64,000 nucleotides of DNA from Sporobacter sp963663605 (GTDB taxonomy: Bacteria; Bacillota; Clostridia; Oscillospirales; Oscillospiraceae). A model generated the notes under the pieces. It saw only the letters and a list, made by a program, of their open reading frames with translations. It was not told the origin of the DNA and searched no databases. This document shows, in pieces, positions 25,605 through 34,860 of the stretch. The stretch covers positions 310,001 to 374,000 of the forward strand of contig CAXXVF010000002.1 in NCBI GenBank assembly GCA_963663605.2. Direction: 5' to 3'. How positions within the stretch are numbered: the first letter of the stretch is position 1; each line of letters begins with the position of its first letter. Both the position numbers and the translations under genes were made by a program.

Positions 25605-26890
25605 CAACAGATCCCAAGTTTTGTGTAAACTCAAGAAGCGGCGCAAAATAGCGCAAAATTAATGAGGGGGAATGACGGGATTTTCCTGCCGTCTCCCTAG
25701 CGCCATATTAACGGCAGAGCTGCCGTGTGTCCATGTGCAGCCAACTCAGTCTGGCATCCGGTCGGCATAATACACCCCCAACTGGACGTGAACCATGCTC
25801 AAGTCCTACCGTCAGACGGTCAACTTTTTCGTTATGTCCATCATCGCTAGATACAGCATTTTCAGCAGGCTGTCATCTATCTGAAAAACAGAATGGGACT
25901 TAGTCACTTTCCGTTGCTGGTGGTTGAATCCTTTGATGGCGTTAGTCGTATAAATAAGCCGGAGAACTTCCAGCGGTTACTTGAAATAAGTGCTCAAATT
26001 TGGACAGTTTTGATACCCCAAGGCAGAAGCCTTGGGGTATTTTCTTGTCCAAGGAATACCACCAGCTGTGCTGGTGGCTCCAAAAAGCTTTATCTTTGCC
26101 CAGTTCGTTTATCCGAGCGTAGCGAGGAACCTCATCGGAGCCCAGCTATAAATTAACACCGAACTTGGATGAAAAGATATCGCTAGTTCAATAGCAGTAG
26201 GGCGAGTCATGCAAGCGAAAGCTTTTCGATGAGCCTATAGGCTCGGCTGGTAATGGGCCCTAAGGGGGGCCTGTGCAAGCCACCGGCACGGCCGGTGGTC
26301 ATGTGACTGTTCCAACGTCCGGTGAACACGTCCAAAGCCTCCAGTGCGGCAGGATCGTCGGCAGCGCCGCAGACTGCCCTCAGGTTAGTCATCCGCGCCT
26401 TCGAATCCTTGTAGGTGACGTACTTCGTAGAATTTTTATCTGGTGAATCACACAGTTCTAAATTTCTGTTTTGGGAAATGCCGCCTCGATTGCCGCCGAA
26501 AAACCGATCAGATTTTCCGTGCACGCAATGAAAATATCCTCAACGCCCCGGTTTCGCAGACCATTTAGCACGGTAGCCCAGAACTTGTCGCTCTCATTTT
26601 CACCGACACACATGCCCAGAACATCCTTCCGGCCATCCAGATTGATGCCAATAGCAATATATACGGCCTTCTTTACGGGTTGGCCTTCGCTGCGCACGCG
26701 GAAGTGGATGGTGTCCAAAAACACCACTGCGTAGACGCTCTCCAGCTGCCATTCCTTTGCGATGGGCAAGATTTTGCCCGTGAGACCCGGCTCGCCATTG
26801 TGTCGGAGACCGCTACGCCGTAAATGTCGCGGATGTGAGCCTTGATGTCGCTTGTGGTTATGCCTTTGGCGCAAATGGACAGGATTCGTC
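25605..26890 (-). pseudogene. Dead IS256-family transposase, interrupted
   Basis: The C-terminal part (LIYTTNAIKGFNHQQRKVTK, then LLKMLYLAMMDITKKLTV) is at 25850-25995 and the central part (AVVFLDTIHFRVRSEGQPVK, VLGMCVGENESDKFWATVLN, IFIACTENLIGFSAAIEAAF) at 26310-26890 in shifted frames. The outer terminus shows AAGTTTTGTGTAAACTC near 25613, like the terminal sequence of the second IS256 copy. The N-terminal third is missing. A separate hairpin element splits it near 26000-26310. Confidence 0.8.
26000..26310. mobile_element. IS200/IS605-like palindrome-associated remnant
   Basis: About 310 bp with no transposase lie inside the IS256 remnant, between codons that are near neighbours in the intact family. 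It carries hairpins ACCCCAAGGC/GCCTTGGGGT (26014-26038), CCACCAGC/GCTGGTGG near 26050-26070 and CCACCGGC/GCCGGTGG near 26280-26300. Subterminal hairpins with GAATACCACCAGC-like context are the mark of IS200/IS605 ends, so this looks like a transposase-less derivative. Confidence 0.5.
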
Positions 26891-27175
26891 ATATTGCTAA
26901 TAGATTCCTTAGCACTTTGTTAGTTAGAATGTTAGTAAAGAAAAAAATAAGCGAGGATGTGAAAAAATAACGTGTCAGATTTCTGTCAACATAATGATCG
27001 CAACAGCTGCCAAGCCCAGAGTAGCGTGGACGTAGAAGATCTGATTTTCTCGGCTATCCCATCATCGCCACCGATATTCTCGACAGGCTCATCTTTAAAA
27101 CTGAAATGAAGGACGGCGGCCACGAAATCAAACAAGATATGTATGGAACGGCCAAAAATATCTCAAAAGAACTAA
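26891..27175. other. Debris with a possible coding scrap
   Basis: The plus-strand frame 27043-27192 reads YPIIATDILDRLIFKTEMKD and ends NISKELNGAGK, protein-like but without a start or recognisable family. The rest is AT-rich and I see nothing in it. Confidence 0.25.
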
Positions 27176-27439
27176 ATGGTGCAGGAAAGTGAGGAGTCCA
27201 CGCTTGAAGTATATGCGGTAATAATATTTGTTAACATAGCTGTATTTGCAATTGAAATATGGATTGTCTTGCATATTACGAATTGCAAATACATAATGGA
27301 ATTTTTCTGGCTGCACCCCACAAAAATCTGGCTGATGAATTCTGTGGAAGTTGAGCACGATAGCTATGCAGAAGAAAAAAGCCCCGAGTCGGAAGATGTT
27401 AAAATATGGGTTCCTAAGCAACAAATTATAGGCCTTTAA
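27176..27439 (+). CDS. Possible small membrane protein
   Basis: An 87-codon frame encodes one hydrophobic segment (VYAVIIFVNIAVFAIEIWIV) and a charged tail. No ribosome site is seen upstream and the family is unknown. It could be real or the end of a broken gene. Confidence 0.3.
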   Translation: MVQESEESTLEVYAVIIFVNIAVFAIEIWIVLHITNCKYIMEFFWLHPTKIWLMNSVEVEHDSYAEEKSPESEDVKIWVPKQQIIGL

Positions 27440-27482
27440 AGGATATGAGTTGCAATGAAACCGTTTGGGGAGGAATAAAACG

Positions 27483-27827
27483 ATGAATGAAAACAGCGTT
27501 GGAAACAACGATAAAGAAAGTTTTACAGCCAAAAGAGCCATTTATTTTATTTTGGGTCTTTTAGAGGTTCTCCTTGCATTTCGCCTTGTTTTTAAGCTTT
27601 TAGGCGCGAATCCGGATAATGGCTTTTTATCTTTTATTTATTTAATTACGCAGATATTTCTGGTCCCTTTTAGCGCCATATTTAGGACCGTAACAACACA
27701 AGGTATTGAGACAAAAGCGGTTTTAGAGCCAAGCACAATAATAGCAATGGTTGTTTATGCTCTGATTGCTTGGGGGATCGTAAAATTAATCGTTGCAATT
27801 AGAGGCCAAAAAGAAAACAATATGTAG
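27483..27827 (+). CDS. YggT-family membrane protein
   Basis: From the ATG at 27483 (GGGGAGG 10 bases upstream; an ATG at 27465 has no site) the product has 114 residues. Two main transmembrane stretches are visible (IYFILGLLEVLLAFRLVFKL and IIAMVVYALIAWGIVKLIVA) with the conserved FRLVFKLLGANP segment and a hydrophobic middle. YggT proteins are membrane proteins linked to osmotic tolerance and cell envelope functions; the exact role is not known. It starts a plus-strand run of small membrane proteins ahead of the metabolic island. Confidence 0.8.
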   Translation: MNENSVGNNDKESFTAKRAIYFILGLLEVLLAFRLVFKLLGANPDNGFLSFIYLITQIFLVPFSAIFRTVTTQGIETKAVLEPSTIIAMVVYALIAWGIVKLIVAIRGQKENNM

Positions 27828-27902
27828 CCTTGACGCTCAAACTCGGATTCTTCAAGTAAGGAGAGCTTTCCGGGTGAAACATTATGAAAGAGGTGAAGAA
27901 GT

Positions 27903-28052
27903 ATGCTATGGATCATAGCCGTCATACTCATAGTCTTGTGGCTTCTTGGCATGGTTACCTCGTATACCATAGGCGGATTTATTCATATCCTGCTGGTCAT
28001 TGCGGCAATAGTCATATTAGTAAGACTAATTAAAGGGAAACGGATGTTCTAA
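27903..28052 (+). CDS. Lmo0937-family small membrane protein
   Basis: This 49-residue protein (LWLLGMVTSYTIGGFIHILL) has two short transmembrane helices with the conserved YTIGGFIHILLVIA pattern of Lmo0937-type proteins. AGAGGTG lies upstream of the ATG. These are stress-linked small membrane proteins of unknown function. It follows the YggT gene by 75 bp. Confidence 0.8.
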   Translation: MLWIIAVILIVLWLLGMVTSYTIGGFIHILLVIAAIVILVRLIKGKRMF

Positions 28053-28116
28053 AGGTAACAGGCTCCAGCCGCTTGGTTTTGAAACATCATGATTTGATAA
28101 GGAAAAGGCGTTGAAA

Positions 28117-29097
28117 ATGCAGCATTTTGAATCAAAGCTAAAGAGTTATGATAATACATATAAAGACTTGTTTGTTCGCTATAAAAACAATCCGATTTTA
28201 TCGGCGAAAGACTGGCCGTATCCGGTTAATACAGTTTTCAATCCGGGCGTGACACTCTATCAAAACAAGGTATTGCTTCTTGCCAGAGTAGAAGACCGAA
28301 AAGGTTTTTCCCATTTTGCAAAAGCGGTCAGTGAAAACGGAATCGTCAACTGGATAATCGATACAAAGCCCACTTTTAAGCCAGACCCACAGAATTACCC
28401 TGAAGAGGCATGGGGGGTTGAGGATCCGCGGATTGTCTGGATTGACGAGCTAGAAAAATACGCAATAACCTATACGGCGTTTTCAGAGCCCGGGCCCATG
28501 GTTTCATTGGCGATGACAAAAGATTTCGTTGAATTTGAGAGAATGGGCGTCATATTGCCACCGGAAGATAAAGATGCCGCTTTGTTTCCCAAAAAAGTAG
28601 GCGGCAAGTGGCTGCTAATTCACAGGCCAATGGCAGCAAGCACTATTCGAGGCACTCATATCTGGGTGTCAAGCTCCGATGATCTGAAAAACTGGAGTAA
28701 CCACAAGATACTCATCCCTGCCCGCGCAGGGGCATGGTGGGATGCAGGCAAGGTTGGTTTAAGCGCACAGCCGCTTGAAACGCCGGAAGGCTGGCTGGTT
28801 TTATATCATGGTGTCAGACAGACCGCGGCAGGTTCAATCTACCGTTTGGGGCTGGCCCTACTTGACCTTGAAGATCCTTTTAAATTATTACGAAGAAGCG
28901 ATGAATGGATATTTGGGCCGCGGGACAACTATGAGAAAGACGGCGATGTGGGAGGGGCTGTTTTCCCGTGCGGCTGGATACTGGATGAAGCCACGGGAAA
29001 AGTCAGGATGTACTACGGCGCGGCCGATACTTGCATTGCGCTTGCCACGGCGGATTTAAGCGACTTGCTTGAGTATATCAAATCCTGTCCGGAATAA
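28117..29097 (+). CDS. GH130-family beta-mannoside phosphorylase-like protein
   Basis: The 326-residue five-bladed propeller protein has the GH130 marks: NPGVTLYQNKVLLLARVEDR near 42, the catalytic-acid motif WGVEDPRIVW near 100, YTAFSEPGP, and DDKDAALFPKK-type and HRPM-type phosphate-site residues. GH130 enzymes cleave beta-mannosides with phosphate to give alpha-mannose-1-P, or run in reverse. The start was set at ATG 28117 with AAGG 8 bases upstream. It sits ahead of a nucleotidylyltransferase and a glycosyltransferase, suggesting turnover of a mannose polymer made by the same cluster. A second, diverged GH130 lies at 52438. The exact linkage used cannot be read from the sequence. Confidence 0.88.
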   Translation: MQHFESKLKSYDNTYKDLFVRYKNNPILSAKDWPYPVNTVFNPGVTLYQNKVLLLARVEDRKGFSHFAKAVSENGIVNWIIDTKPTFKPDPQNYPEEAWGVEDPRIVWIDELEKYAITYTAFSEPGPMVSLAMTKDFVEFERMGVILPPEDKDAALFPKKVGGKWLLIHRPMAASTIRGTHIWVSSSDDLKNWSNHKILIPARAGAWWDAGKVGLSAQPLETPEGWLVLYHGVRQTAAGSIYRLGLALLDLEDPFKLLRRSDEWIFGPRDNYEKDGDVGGAVFPCGWILDEATGKVRMYYGAADTCIALATADLSDLLEYIKSCPE

Positions 29098-29150
29098 AAG
29101 CAGGCAATATAATAAAATTGCATTAAGAATGTTATCGCAACTATTATGTT

Positions 29151-29191
29151 CGGGCCTGTTTTGACTCAGCAAAATAGGCCTGGCTTTTTTA
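29151..29191 (+). terminator. Terminator after the first GH130 gene
   Basis: GGCCTGTTTT and AAAATAGGCC pair across a loop and are followed by TGGCTTTTTT, about 55 bp past the GH130 stop. It separates that gene from the nucleotidylyltransferase unit. Confidence 0.65.
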
Positions 29192-29293
29192 TCTGCATGC
29201 TAAATAGTGTTGGTATATGGAGATGGCCATAAGCTTGGTATGACAGCAGTTGTGCAGTTGATTAGGAATAATCAACTGAAATGAAAGGATAAA

Positions 29294-30430
29294 ATGAAAG
29301 CATTATTTTTAGCAGGAGGAATGGGGACAAGGCTTAAACCTTTAACCGACGAGTTACCTAAACCAATGGTCCCAATTATGAACAAGCCCCTTCTGGAGAG
29401 AAGCATGGGAAATCTCAGAAAGCACGGTATAAAAGACATTGTCATCAGCACCGGTTATAAATCGGGCCATATAGAAGAATACTTTGGCGACGGTAGAAAA
29501 TTCGGGCTAAATATCGAGTATATCTGTGAAGAGCCGCCGATGGGAACGGGCGGAGCGATCAAAAAGACGGGGCATTTATTTAATGACACATTTTTAGTTT
29601 TCAACGCCGATATCCTTTGTAATATCGATTATTCTGATCTTGTTAATTTCCACAAAGAAATGAAAGCAGCAGTATCAATTGCCGTCACAGATGTCAGCAA
29701 TCCCAGTGCATACGGTGTCATTGAATATGATGAAAATGGTTATGCTGTTTCTTTTACAGAAAAGCCGGAAGCGCACCAAATAAAATCAAATTTTATCAAC
29801 GCGGGCATCTATGTGTTTGAACCTGATGTGCTCAGGCAAATAGCTGAGGACAGACCTGTATCCGTGGAGCGCGAAGTCTTTCCACGGCTTTTGGAAAATG
29901 GTTATAAAGTGGCGGTATATAAAGGCTGCAAGTATTGGATGGATATTGGAACACCGGAAAAATACATGCAGACGCACGATGATATCATGTCTGGAGAATG
30001 TCAAATATCGGATATCCAGTTTAACAGTAATCATATTTATATCGAAGGCATGACGCAAATAGACACTACCGCAAAAATTCGCGGCCCCGTATATATCGGA
30101 AATAATGTAAAAATCGGGGCATATGCAAAGATCGGGCCGAATGCAGTGCTTGGGGACAATGTTTGCATTAATCAAGGAGGATGTGTCATAAACAGTATTC
30201 TTTGGAAAGACGTTGACCTGCAGAGTTCTGCTGAAATGAACGGAATCATTGCCTCTACGGTATTTTCAGTTAAATACAAAGCCGATGTTGATGATAAGAT
30301 AATATTTCGTAACGAAAGAGTTCTTTTAAATGACATAGTTGCTGCTAATAGAAAGCTGGCATACAACACCGTAACTTTACTGCCGAAAGCGGCTCGGAAT
30401 GCAATTGGAGTGAAAAATTATGAATTATAA
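29294..30430 (+). CDS. Sugar-1-phosphate nucleotidylyltransferase (GDP-mannose pyrophosphorylase-like)
   Basis: The 378-residue protein begins KALFLAGGMGTRLKPLTDEL, the nucleotide-binding signature of the family, followed by LPKPMVPI, the metal-binding FNADILCNID and FINAGIYVFEPD. A left-handed beta-helix with hexapeptide repeats follows (about 245-310, GPVYIGNNVKIGAYAKIGPN). It should activate mannose-1-P (or glucose-1-P) to a nucleotide sugar. ManC-like specificity is favoured by the context (GH130, ManA, phosphosugar mutase) but is not proven. It overlaps the next gene by 11 bp, so the product is likely the donor for the glycosyltransferase encoded there. Confidence 0.88.
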   Translation: MKALFLAGGMGTRLKPLTDELPKPMVPIMNKPLLERSMGNLRKHGIKDIVISTGYKSGHIEEYFGDGRKFGLNIEYICEEPPMGTGGAIKKTGHLFNDTFLVFNADILCNIDYSDLVNFHKEMKAAVSIAVTDVSNPSAYGVIEYDENGYAVSFTEKPEAHQIKSNFINAGIYVFEPDVLRQIAEDRPVSVEREVFPRLLENGYKVAVYKGCKYWMDIGTPEKYMQTHDDIMSGECQISDIQFNSNHIYIEGMTQIDTTAKIRGPVYIGNNVKIGAYAKIGPNAVLGDNVCINQGGCVINSILWKDVDLQSSAEMNGIIASTVFSVKYKADVDDKIIFRNERVLLNDIVAANRKLAYNTVTLLPKAARNAIGVKNYEL

Positions 30431-31655
30431 CAAACCGATAAACATCGCATTTTTAAGTTCATATCCGCCCAGAGAATGCGGGATTGCAACGTTTACACAA
30501 GATCTTGTAACTCAAATGAGTTATTCAAAAGTGACCGGGAAAATTAGGGTCGTAGCCGTAAGCAATGAACTCGTGCGGTATGACAATAAAGTGATGATGG
30601 AACTCGCCCAGAATGATAAAAGCAGTTATGCGCAGACGGCACACAAACTGAATCTTTCCGATGCCGATCTATTGGTAATCGAACATGAGTTTGGCATATA
30701 TGGCGGAGATTGTGGGGAATACATATTGGAACTTGTTGACAATCTGCAAATTCCGTTTGTGACAACGCTACACACTGTGCTCCCGAAACCGAATAAGTTG
30801 CAGCGCTACATTGTGAAGACGCTCGGGGAAAAAGGTGAAAAAATAATCACAATGGCAAGTAACACCGTTGATATGTTGATAAATGTTTATGATATTACGC
30901 CTTCAAAGATTGAAGTGATCAGCCATGGAGTGCCATCGATACCCATGAAGTCCAGAGAAAAGCTCAAAGAGGACTATGGACTGGAAAACCGTTCCATTAT
31001 CAGCACATTCGGGCTGCTCAGTTCGGGGAAAGGGTTGGAATACGGTATTGAAGCAATCGCTCAAGTGGCGAAGGAGCATAAAGACGTACTCTATTTTATC
31101 CTGGGACAGACACATCCTGCAGTTCAAAAAGAGTCAGGAGAACAGTATCGAAACACACTTAAAAAAATGGTTGAGGAGTTCGGCATTCAGGACAATGTCA
31201 GATTTGTAAATAAATATCTGACAAAAGGTGAGATCATCAGTTATCTGAACCTTTCCGACATCTATATGACCCCATATCTTAACAAGGATCAGGCGGTAAG
31301 CGGAACGCTGGCTTACGCTGTTGGTTCTGGACGTGTTATTGTTTCAACTCCTTATAGTTATGCAAAAGAGATGTTATCGCAAGGCCGAGGATTACTTGCA
31401 GAGTTCAGGGACTCCGAATCAATTGCCGACTGCATCACGTATGTGCTCAACAATCCGAATGAAAAAAAGAAAATGGAACAAAGAACACTTAAAACCGGCG
31501 AATCCATGACGTGGGAAAAAGTCGGGGCGGCATATCAACGATTATTTGCCGACGTCATTAATGATTATGAAAGCTATCCAAATATCGATAGAAACTTACT
31601 GGCTGCCGACTGTAAGGCTGCTGCTGCAAACGGAAAGTTCTCGGCTGTTATATGA
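30420..31655 (+). CDS. GT4-family glycosyltransferase
   Basis: This 411-residue GT-B protein has an N-terminal SSYPPRECGIATFTQDLV motif, a GFGIYG-like EHEFGIYGGDCGEYI, and the C-terminal donor site. In that site the family ExxxxxE motif is only partly conserved (around SGTLAYAVGSGRVIVSTPYS). It should transfer a sugar from a nucleotide donor. The 11-bp overlap with the nucleotidylyltransferase and 4-bp overlap with the next gene suggest a coupled operon. Homologous GT4 plus alpha-barrel pairs sit beside GH130 genes elsewhere, which suggests mannosyl transfer. Confidence 0.85.
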   Translation: MNYNKPINIAFLSSYPPRECGIATFTQDLVTQMSYSKVTGKIRVVAVSNELVRYDNKVMMELAQNDKSSYAQTAHKLNLSDADLLVIEHEFGIYGGDCGEYILELVDNLQIPFVTTLHTVLPKPNKLQRYIVKTLGEKGEKIITMASNTVDMLINVYDITPSKIEVISHGVPSIPMKSREKLKEDYGLENRSIISTFGLLSSGKGLEYGIEAIAQVAKEHKDVLYFILGQTHPAVQKESGEQYRNTLKKMVEEFGIQDNVRFVNKYLTKGEIISYLNLSDIYMTPYLNKDQAVSGTLAYAVGSGRVIVSTPYSYAKEMLSQGRGLLAEFRDSESIADCITYVLNNPNEKKKMEQRTLKTGESMTWEKVGAAYQRLFADVINDYESYPNIDRNLLAADCKAAAANGKFSAVI

Positions 31656-32707
31656 AAGCAAACGCCAGCTTAATCGCTATTAAGACAGATCATATTTTCC
31701 GTATGACGGATGATACCGGAATGTTCCAGCATGCCATCTACGGCGTACCGAATCGCGCCGAGGGATATACGTCCGACGACAACGCAAGAGCGCTCATCAT
31801 GGCGGTCAAGCTATTTGCACAGAAACCAGATAAAAAATTCGAGAGGCTGATTTACATATACATTTCCTTCCTGTGCAATGCACAAAACGAAGCTGGGACT
31901 TTTCGGAATTTCATGGGATATAACCGCGAATTTCTGGAAGAGGAAGGATCTGAAGATTGTTTTGGCCGTTGTATGTGGGCATTGTGTTTTACATTTTCCA
32001 ACCCCGTCACGCCGCAAAACGTGAAGCAAGCGGCATGGGGACTCATTCTTAAGGCATTGCCGAACTGCATGAAGCTTATATCCCCAAGAGCAAAAGGATA
32101 TTTAATCATCGGCCTTAGTCATCTTAACGGGATAGAGACAACCGTCTATATTAATAAACTGGCTGTCTCTCTCGCCGACCAATATGATCATTATACCGAC
32201 GGAGACTGGCATTGGTTTGAAGACAGCATGACCTACTGTAATGCTATATTGCCGTGGGCAATGATTCTGGCATACAAAGTCATAAGAAAAGACCGATTTA
32301 AGCGAATCGGATTTGAAAGTCTGAAATTTCTTGAAAGTAAAACTTTTAGCAATGGCTACTTTAAGCCTGTCGGCTGCAACGGGTGGCTTAACAAAGGCGA
32401 AGAACCTGCCGCATATGATGAACAGCCGGTTGAGGCCTGCGAAGCAATGCTTGCTTATATATACGCCTATAAAATTTCCGGGAATGAAGAATTGCTTGGC
32501 AGGGCTAAAACCTGTTTTTCCTGGTATTGCGGAAAGAATTCAAAAAATCTCAGTCTGATCGATTTCGAGACGGGCGGCTGCTACGATGGTGTCGAATCAG
32601 ACGGCTTAAACCTTAACCAAGGAGCAGAAAGTGTTGTTTCATTCTGGGTGGCATTCGCTGAAATGAAGAAATATCTAAATGCTGATAAGAAAAACAAAAC
32701 CGTTTAA
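31652..32707 (+). CDS. Glycosyltransferase-associated (alpha/alpha)6-barrel protein
   Basis: The 351-residue protein starts TDHIFRMTDDTGMFQHAIYG and contains GYTSDDNARALIMAVKL, a region rich in Asp and His (DGDWHWFEDSMTYCNAILPW) and AYDEQPVEACEAMLAYIYAY, typical of (alpha/alpha)6 glycosidase-fold proteins found next to or fused with GT4 enzymes. It overlaps the glycosyltransferase by 4 bp. It may trim or bind the glycan made by the transferase; the activity is unknown. A diverged 300-bp fragment of a paralogue lies at 35286. Confidence 0.75.
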   Translation: MKANASLIAIKTDHIFRMTDDTGMFQHAIYGVPNRAEGYTSDDNARALIMAVKLFAQKPDKKFERLIYIYISFLCNAQNEAGTFRNFMGYNREFLEEEGSEDCFGRCMWALCFTFSNPVTPQNVKQAAWGLILKALPNCMKLISPRAKGYLIIGLSHLNGIETTVYINKLAVSLADQYDHYTDGDWHWFEDSMTYCNAILPWAMILAYKVIRKDRFKRIGFESLKFLESKTFSNGYFKPVGCNGWLNKGEEPAAYDEQPVEACEAMLAYIYAYKISGNEELLGRAKTCFSWYCGKNSKNLSLIDFETGGCYDGVESDGLNLNQGAESVVSFWVAFAEMKKYLNADKKNKTV

Positions 32708-32771
32708 CTGTTCAGCTTACAGTAGCCAAGTGTTTTTGGTACATAAAAGTATCTATAAAAGGTTATGGGAA

Positions 32772-33597
32772 ATGAATATTAAAAAACTACAATATATGGC
32801 TGAATGAAATAGAAGATTGCGATTTAAAGAACCAGCTGTCGTTTATGAGCCAGGCAGAGATAGATGATGCGTTTTACCATGAGCTGAAATTCGGTACTGG
32901 GGGGCTGCGCGGCATCATGGGCGCCGGAACGAATCGCATCAATGTTTATACAGTGCGCAAGGCCTATGCGATTTTCTGAAAAGCCAAAACAAACTGACGT
33001 CCCTCGCAAGCGGTTATGACAACCGGATAAATTCGGAGCAATTGGCAAGGTCGGCAGCAGAGGTTATTGCCGCCAACGGAGCAAAGGCCTATATCTTTAC
33101 GGAGCTGATGCCCACGCCCATTCTCTCTTATGCGGTCCGGGATCTTGGGTGTGACGCAGGGATTGTCATAACCGCAAGCCATAATCCTGCTGAATACAAC
33201 GGCGTTAAGGTTTACGGAAGCGACGGTGGCCAGATCACTCTCCAGGCTGTCGAATCAATACAAAAATTTATAAGTAAAACAGATATTTTCAGTGATGTTA
33301 AAATAAAACCTTTCGGAACAGCGCTCCTAGAAAAATCTATCAGCTTTATTTCTCAAAACCTTGTTGAAAAATATCTTGATCTGGTTGAGGCTTGTTCGAT
33401 TCATCCGGAGATTCTAAAGCAAACAGACTTAAAAGTGATCTATACGCCGCTCAATGGATCGGGTAGCAAGTCTGTAAGAGAAATCCTCAGGAGAAGCGGA
33501 CTTAAAAATCTGACACTCGTTCCTGAACAGGAAAATCCGGATGGGCTATTCCCTATATGTCAAAAGCCAAATCCGGAGGAGCCTTCCACGCTGCCGT
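32772..33597 (+). pseudogene. Phosphomannomutase/phosphoglucomutase-type gene, frameshifted and truncated
   Basis: The reading starts at an ATG at 32772. A frameshift near 32800 leads to FMSQAEIDDAFYHELKFGTG and GLRGIMGAGTNRINVYTVRK, and a further shift near 32965 to the long frame with the catalytic serine loop (VITASHNPAEYNGVKVYGSD) and GSGSKSVREILRR. The frame ends abruptly at 33597, only about half the usual length, where a ManA-like sequence begins in another frame. The enzyme would interconvert hexose-1-P and hexose-6-P; this copy is not functional. Confidence 0.82.
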
Positions 33598-34425
33598 GAT
33601 GACGGAACAAGCATCGTGTCTTCGGGCGATTTAAAAGGTATGAGTCTAAGTAGCTTGATTCTAAAGTACGAGGACAAACTGGTGGGCGTAAAAACTTTTA
33701 ATGAGTTCGGAACTCAATTTCCTCTTCTTATAAAAATAATCGATGCAAATGAAAACTTGTCGGTTCAAGTTCACCCGGATGACGCTTATGCCAGAGGTAA
33801 CGGCAAAAATGAGCTATGGTACATATTAGATGCAAAGTATCATGCCAAAATTGTTTTCGGGATTAGAGCGGGCGAAACGAAAGAGGCTTTTATAAAGTCC
33901 ATTTCAGACAATAATGTCGGACAAGCCTTGAATATTGTAGATGCAAGTGCCGGAGATGCTTTTTATGTGCCTGCCGGCAAAGTGCATGCTATCCTAAGCG
34001 GCGTCTTGGTTGCCGAAATCCAGCAAAACAGCAACACAACTTACAGGATATATGATTGGGACAGAGTGGATCTGAATGGTAAGGGCAGGACGCTGAACAC
34101 CATCAAAGCGCTCGATGTCATCGATTTTAATTCACAAAACGAGCAGGAACGCTGCCCGCAGATTGCGAATAATAGCGACTATAATATCGATGTTGTGGTG
34201 AGATCCAAGTATTTCAATATTGACAGAATCAACGTACATGATTGCTTCATAAACTCAACAGTCAGCAGCTTTATTATATTGATGTGTATTAAAGGCAATG
34301 GCATCATTGTTTATGACGGCGGAACCTGCAGCATCATTTTTGGTGAAACAATATTTCTTCCGGCTTGTATCGGGAAATTCACGATAGAGGGGACTATGAC
34401 GCTGCTTTCGATATACATGCAGTAG
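33598..34425 (+). pseudogene. manA: manA (mannose-6-phosphate isomerase, class I) without its N-terminus
   Basis: From GTSIVSSGDLKGMSLSSLIL onward this is a class I mannose-6-phosphate isomerase. Its zinc ligands are present: SVQVHPDD (Gln, His), KNELWYIL (Glu) and PAGKVHAI (His). The first ~45 residues that relatives have before this point are gone, replaced by the tail of the truncated mutase gene. A single deletion that joined the mutase to manA would explain both. A start inside the remaining part might still allow a short product. An intact class I ManA is at 50522. Confidence 0.75.
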
Positions 34426-34513
34426 ATCGATAAATCCAGCCAGAAAGTTTTACCTTTGGACAAAAATTTTGAGACTTCACTAAAACAGAACTATACGAGA
34501 AAGGATAATATCA

Positions 34514-34622
34514 TGCTGTACGCTGTGAATAAAGAAGAGCTTTAAGTCTGAGTTGATTTAACTAAAAAGCAAATAGAGAATAGCCTACCGCTGGACACGC
34601 ACAAGCCCCTCTCAATGCAAAG
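34514..34622 (+). pseudogene. Short remnant of a PRC-barrel gene
   Basis: The frame reads LYAVNKEEL, stop, then LTKKQIENSLPLDTHKPLS, clearly related to LTAVNKEEQYLSINLTKKQI and the following residues of the PRC-barrel protein at 38790. It is a scrap of a diverged paralogue. Confidence 0.6.
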
Positions 34623-34674
34623 TGGATTACCATTAAAGAATAGGGATAGATGATAAGCGTTCATTTTCTAGGGG

Positions 34675-34839
34675 GTGAGCAACAACAAATTAACCAAGAA
34701 ACTGGGAATGGCATTACTTGGCATCTGGCTGATCTTGACTGGATTACTGCAAGTAATGAGCATCCAAATACCATATGTTGGCCTGATACTCAGCATACTC
34801 GCTATTGCCGCTGGTGGGTTGCTCCCGTTGGGTAAATAA
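34675..34839 (+). CDS. Small two-helix membrane protein
   Basis: A GTG-started frame of 54 residues reads LGMALLGIWLILTGLLQVMS and GLILSILAIAAGGLLPLG, two transmembrane helices. AGGGG lies directly before the GTG, which is too close for an ideal site, so the start may be the internal ATG at 34711. It is followed 21 bp later by another small membrane protein. Confidence 0.5.
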   Translation: MSNNKLTKKLGMALLGIWLILTGLLQVMSIQIPYVGLILSILAIAAGGLLPLGK

Positions 34840-34860
34840 AAAATTATAAGGAGAAATAAA

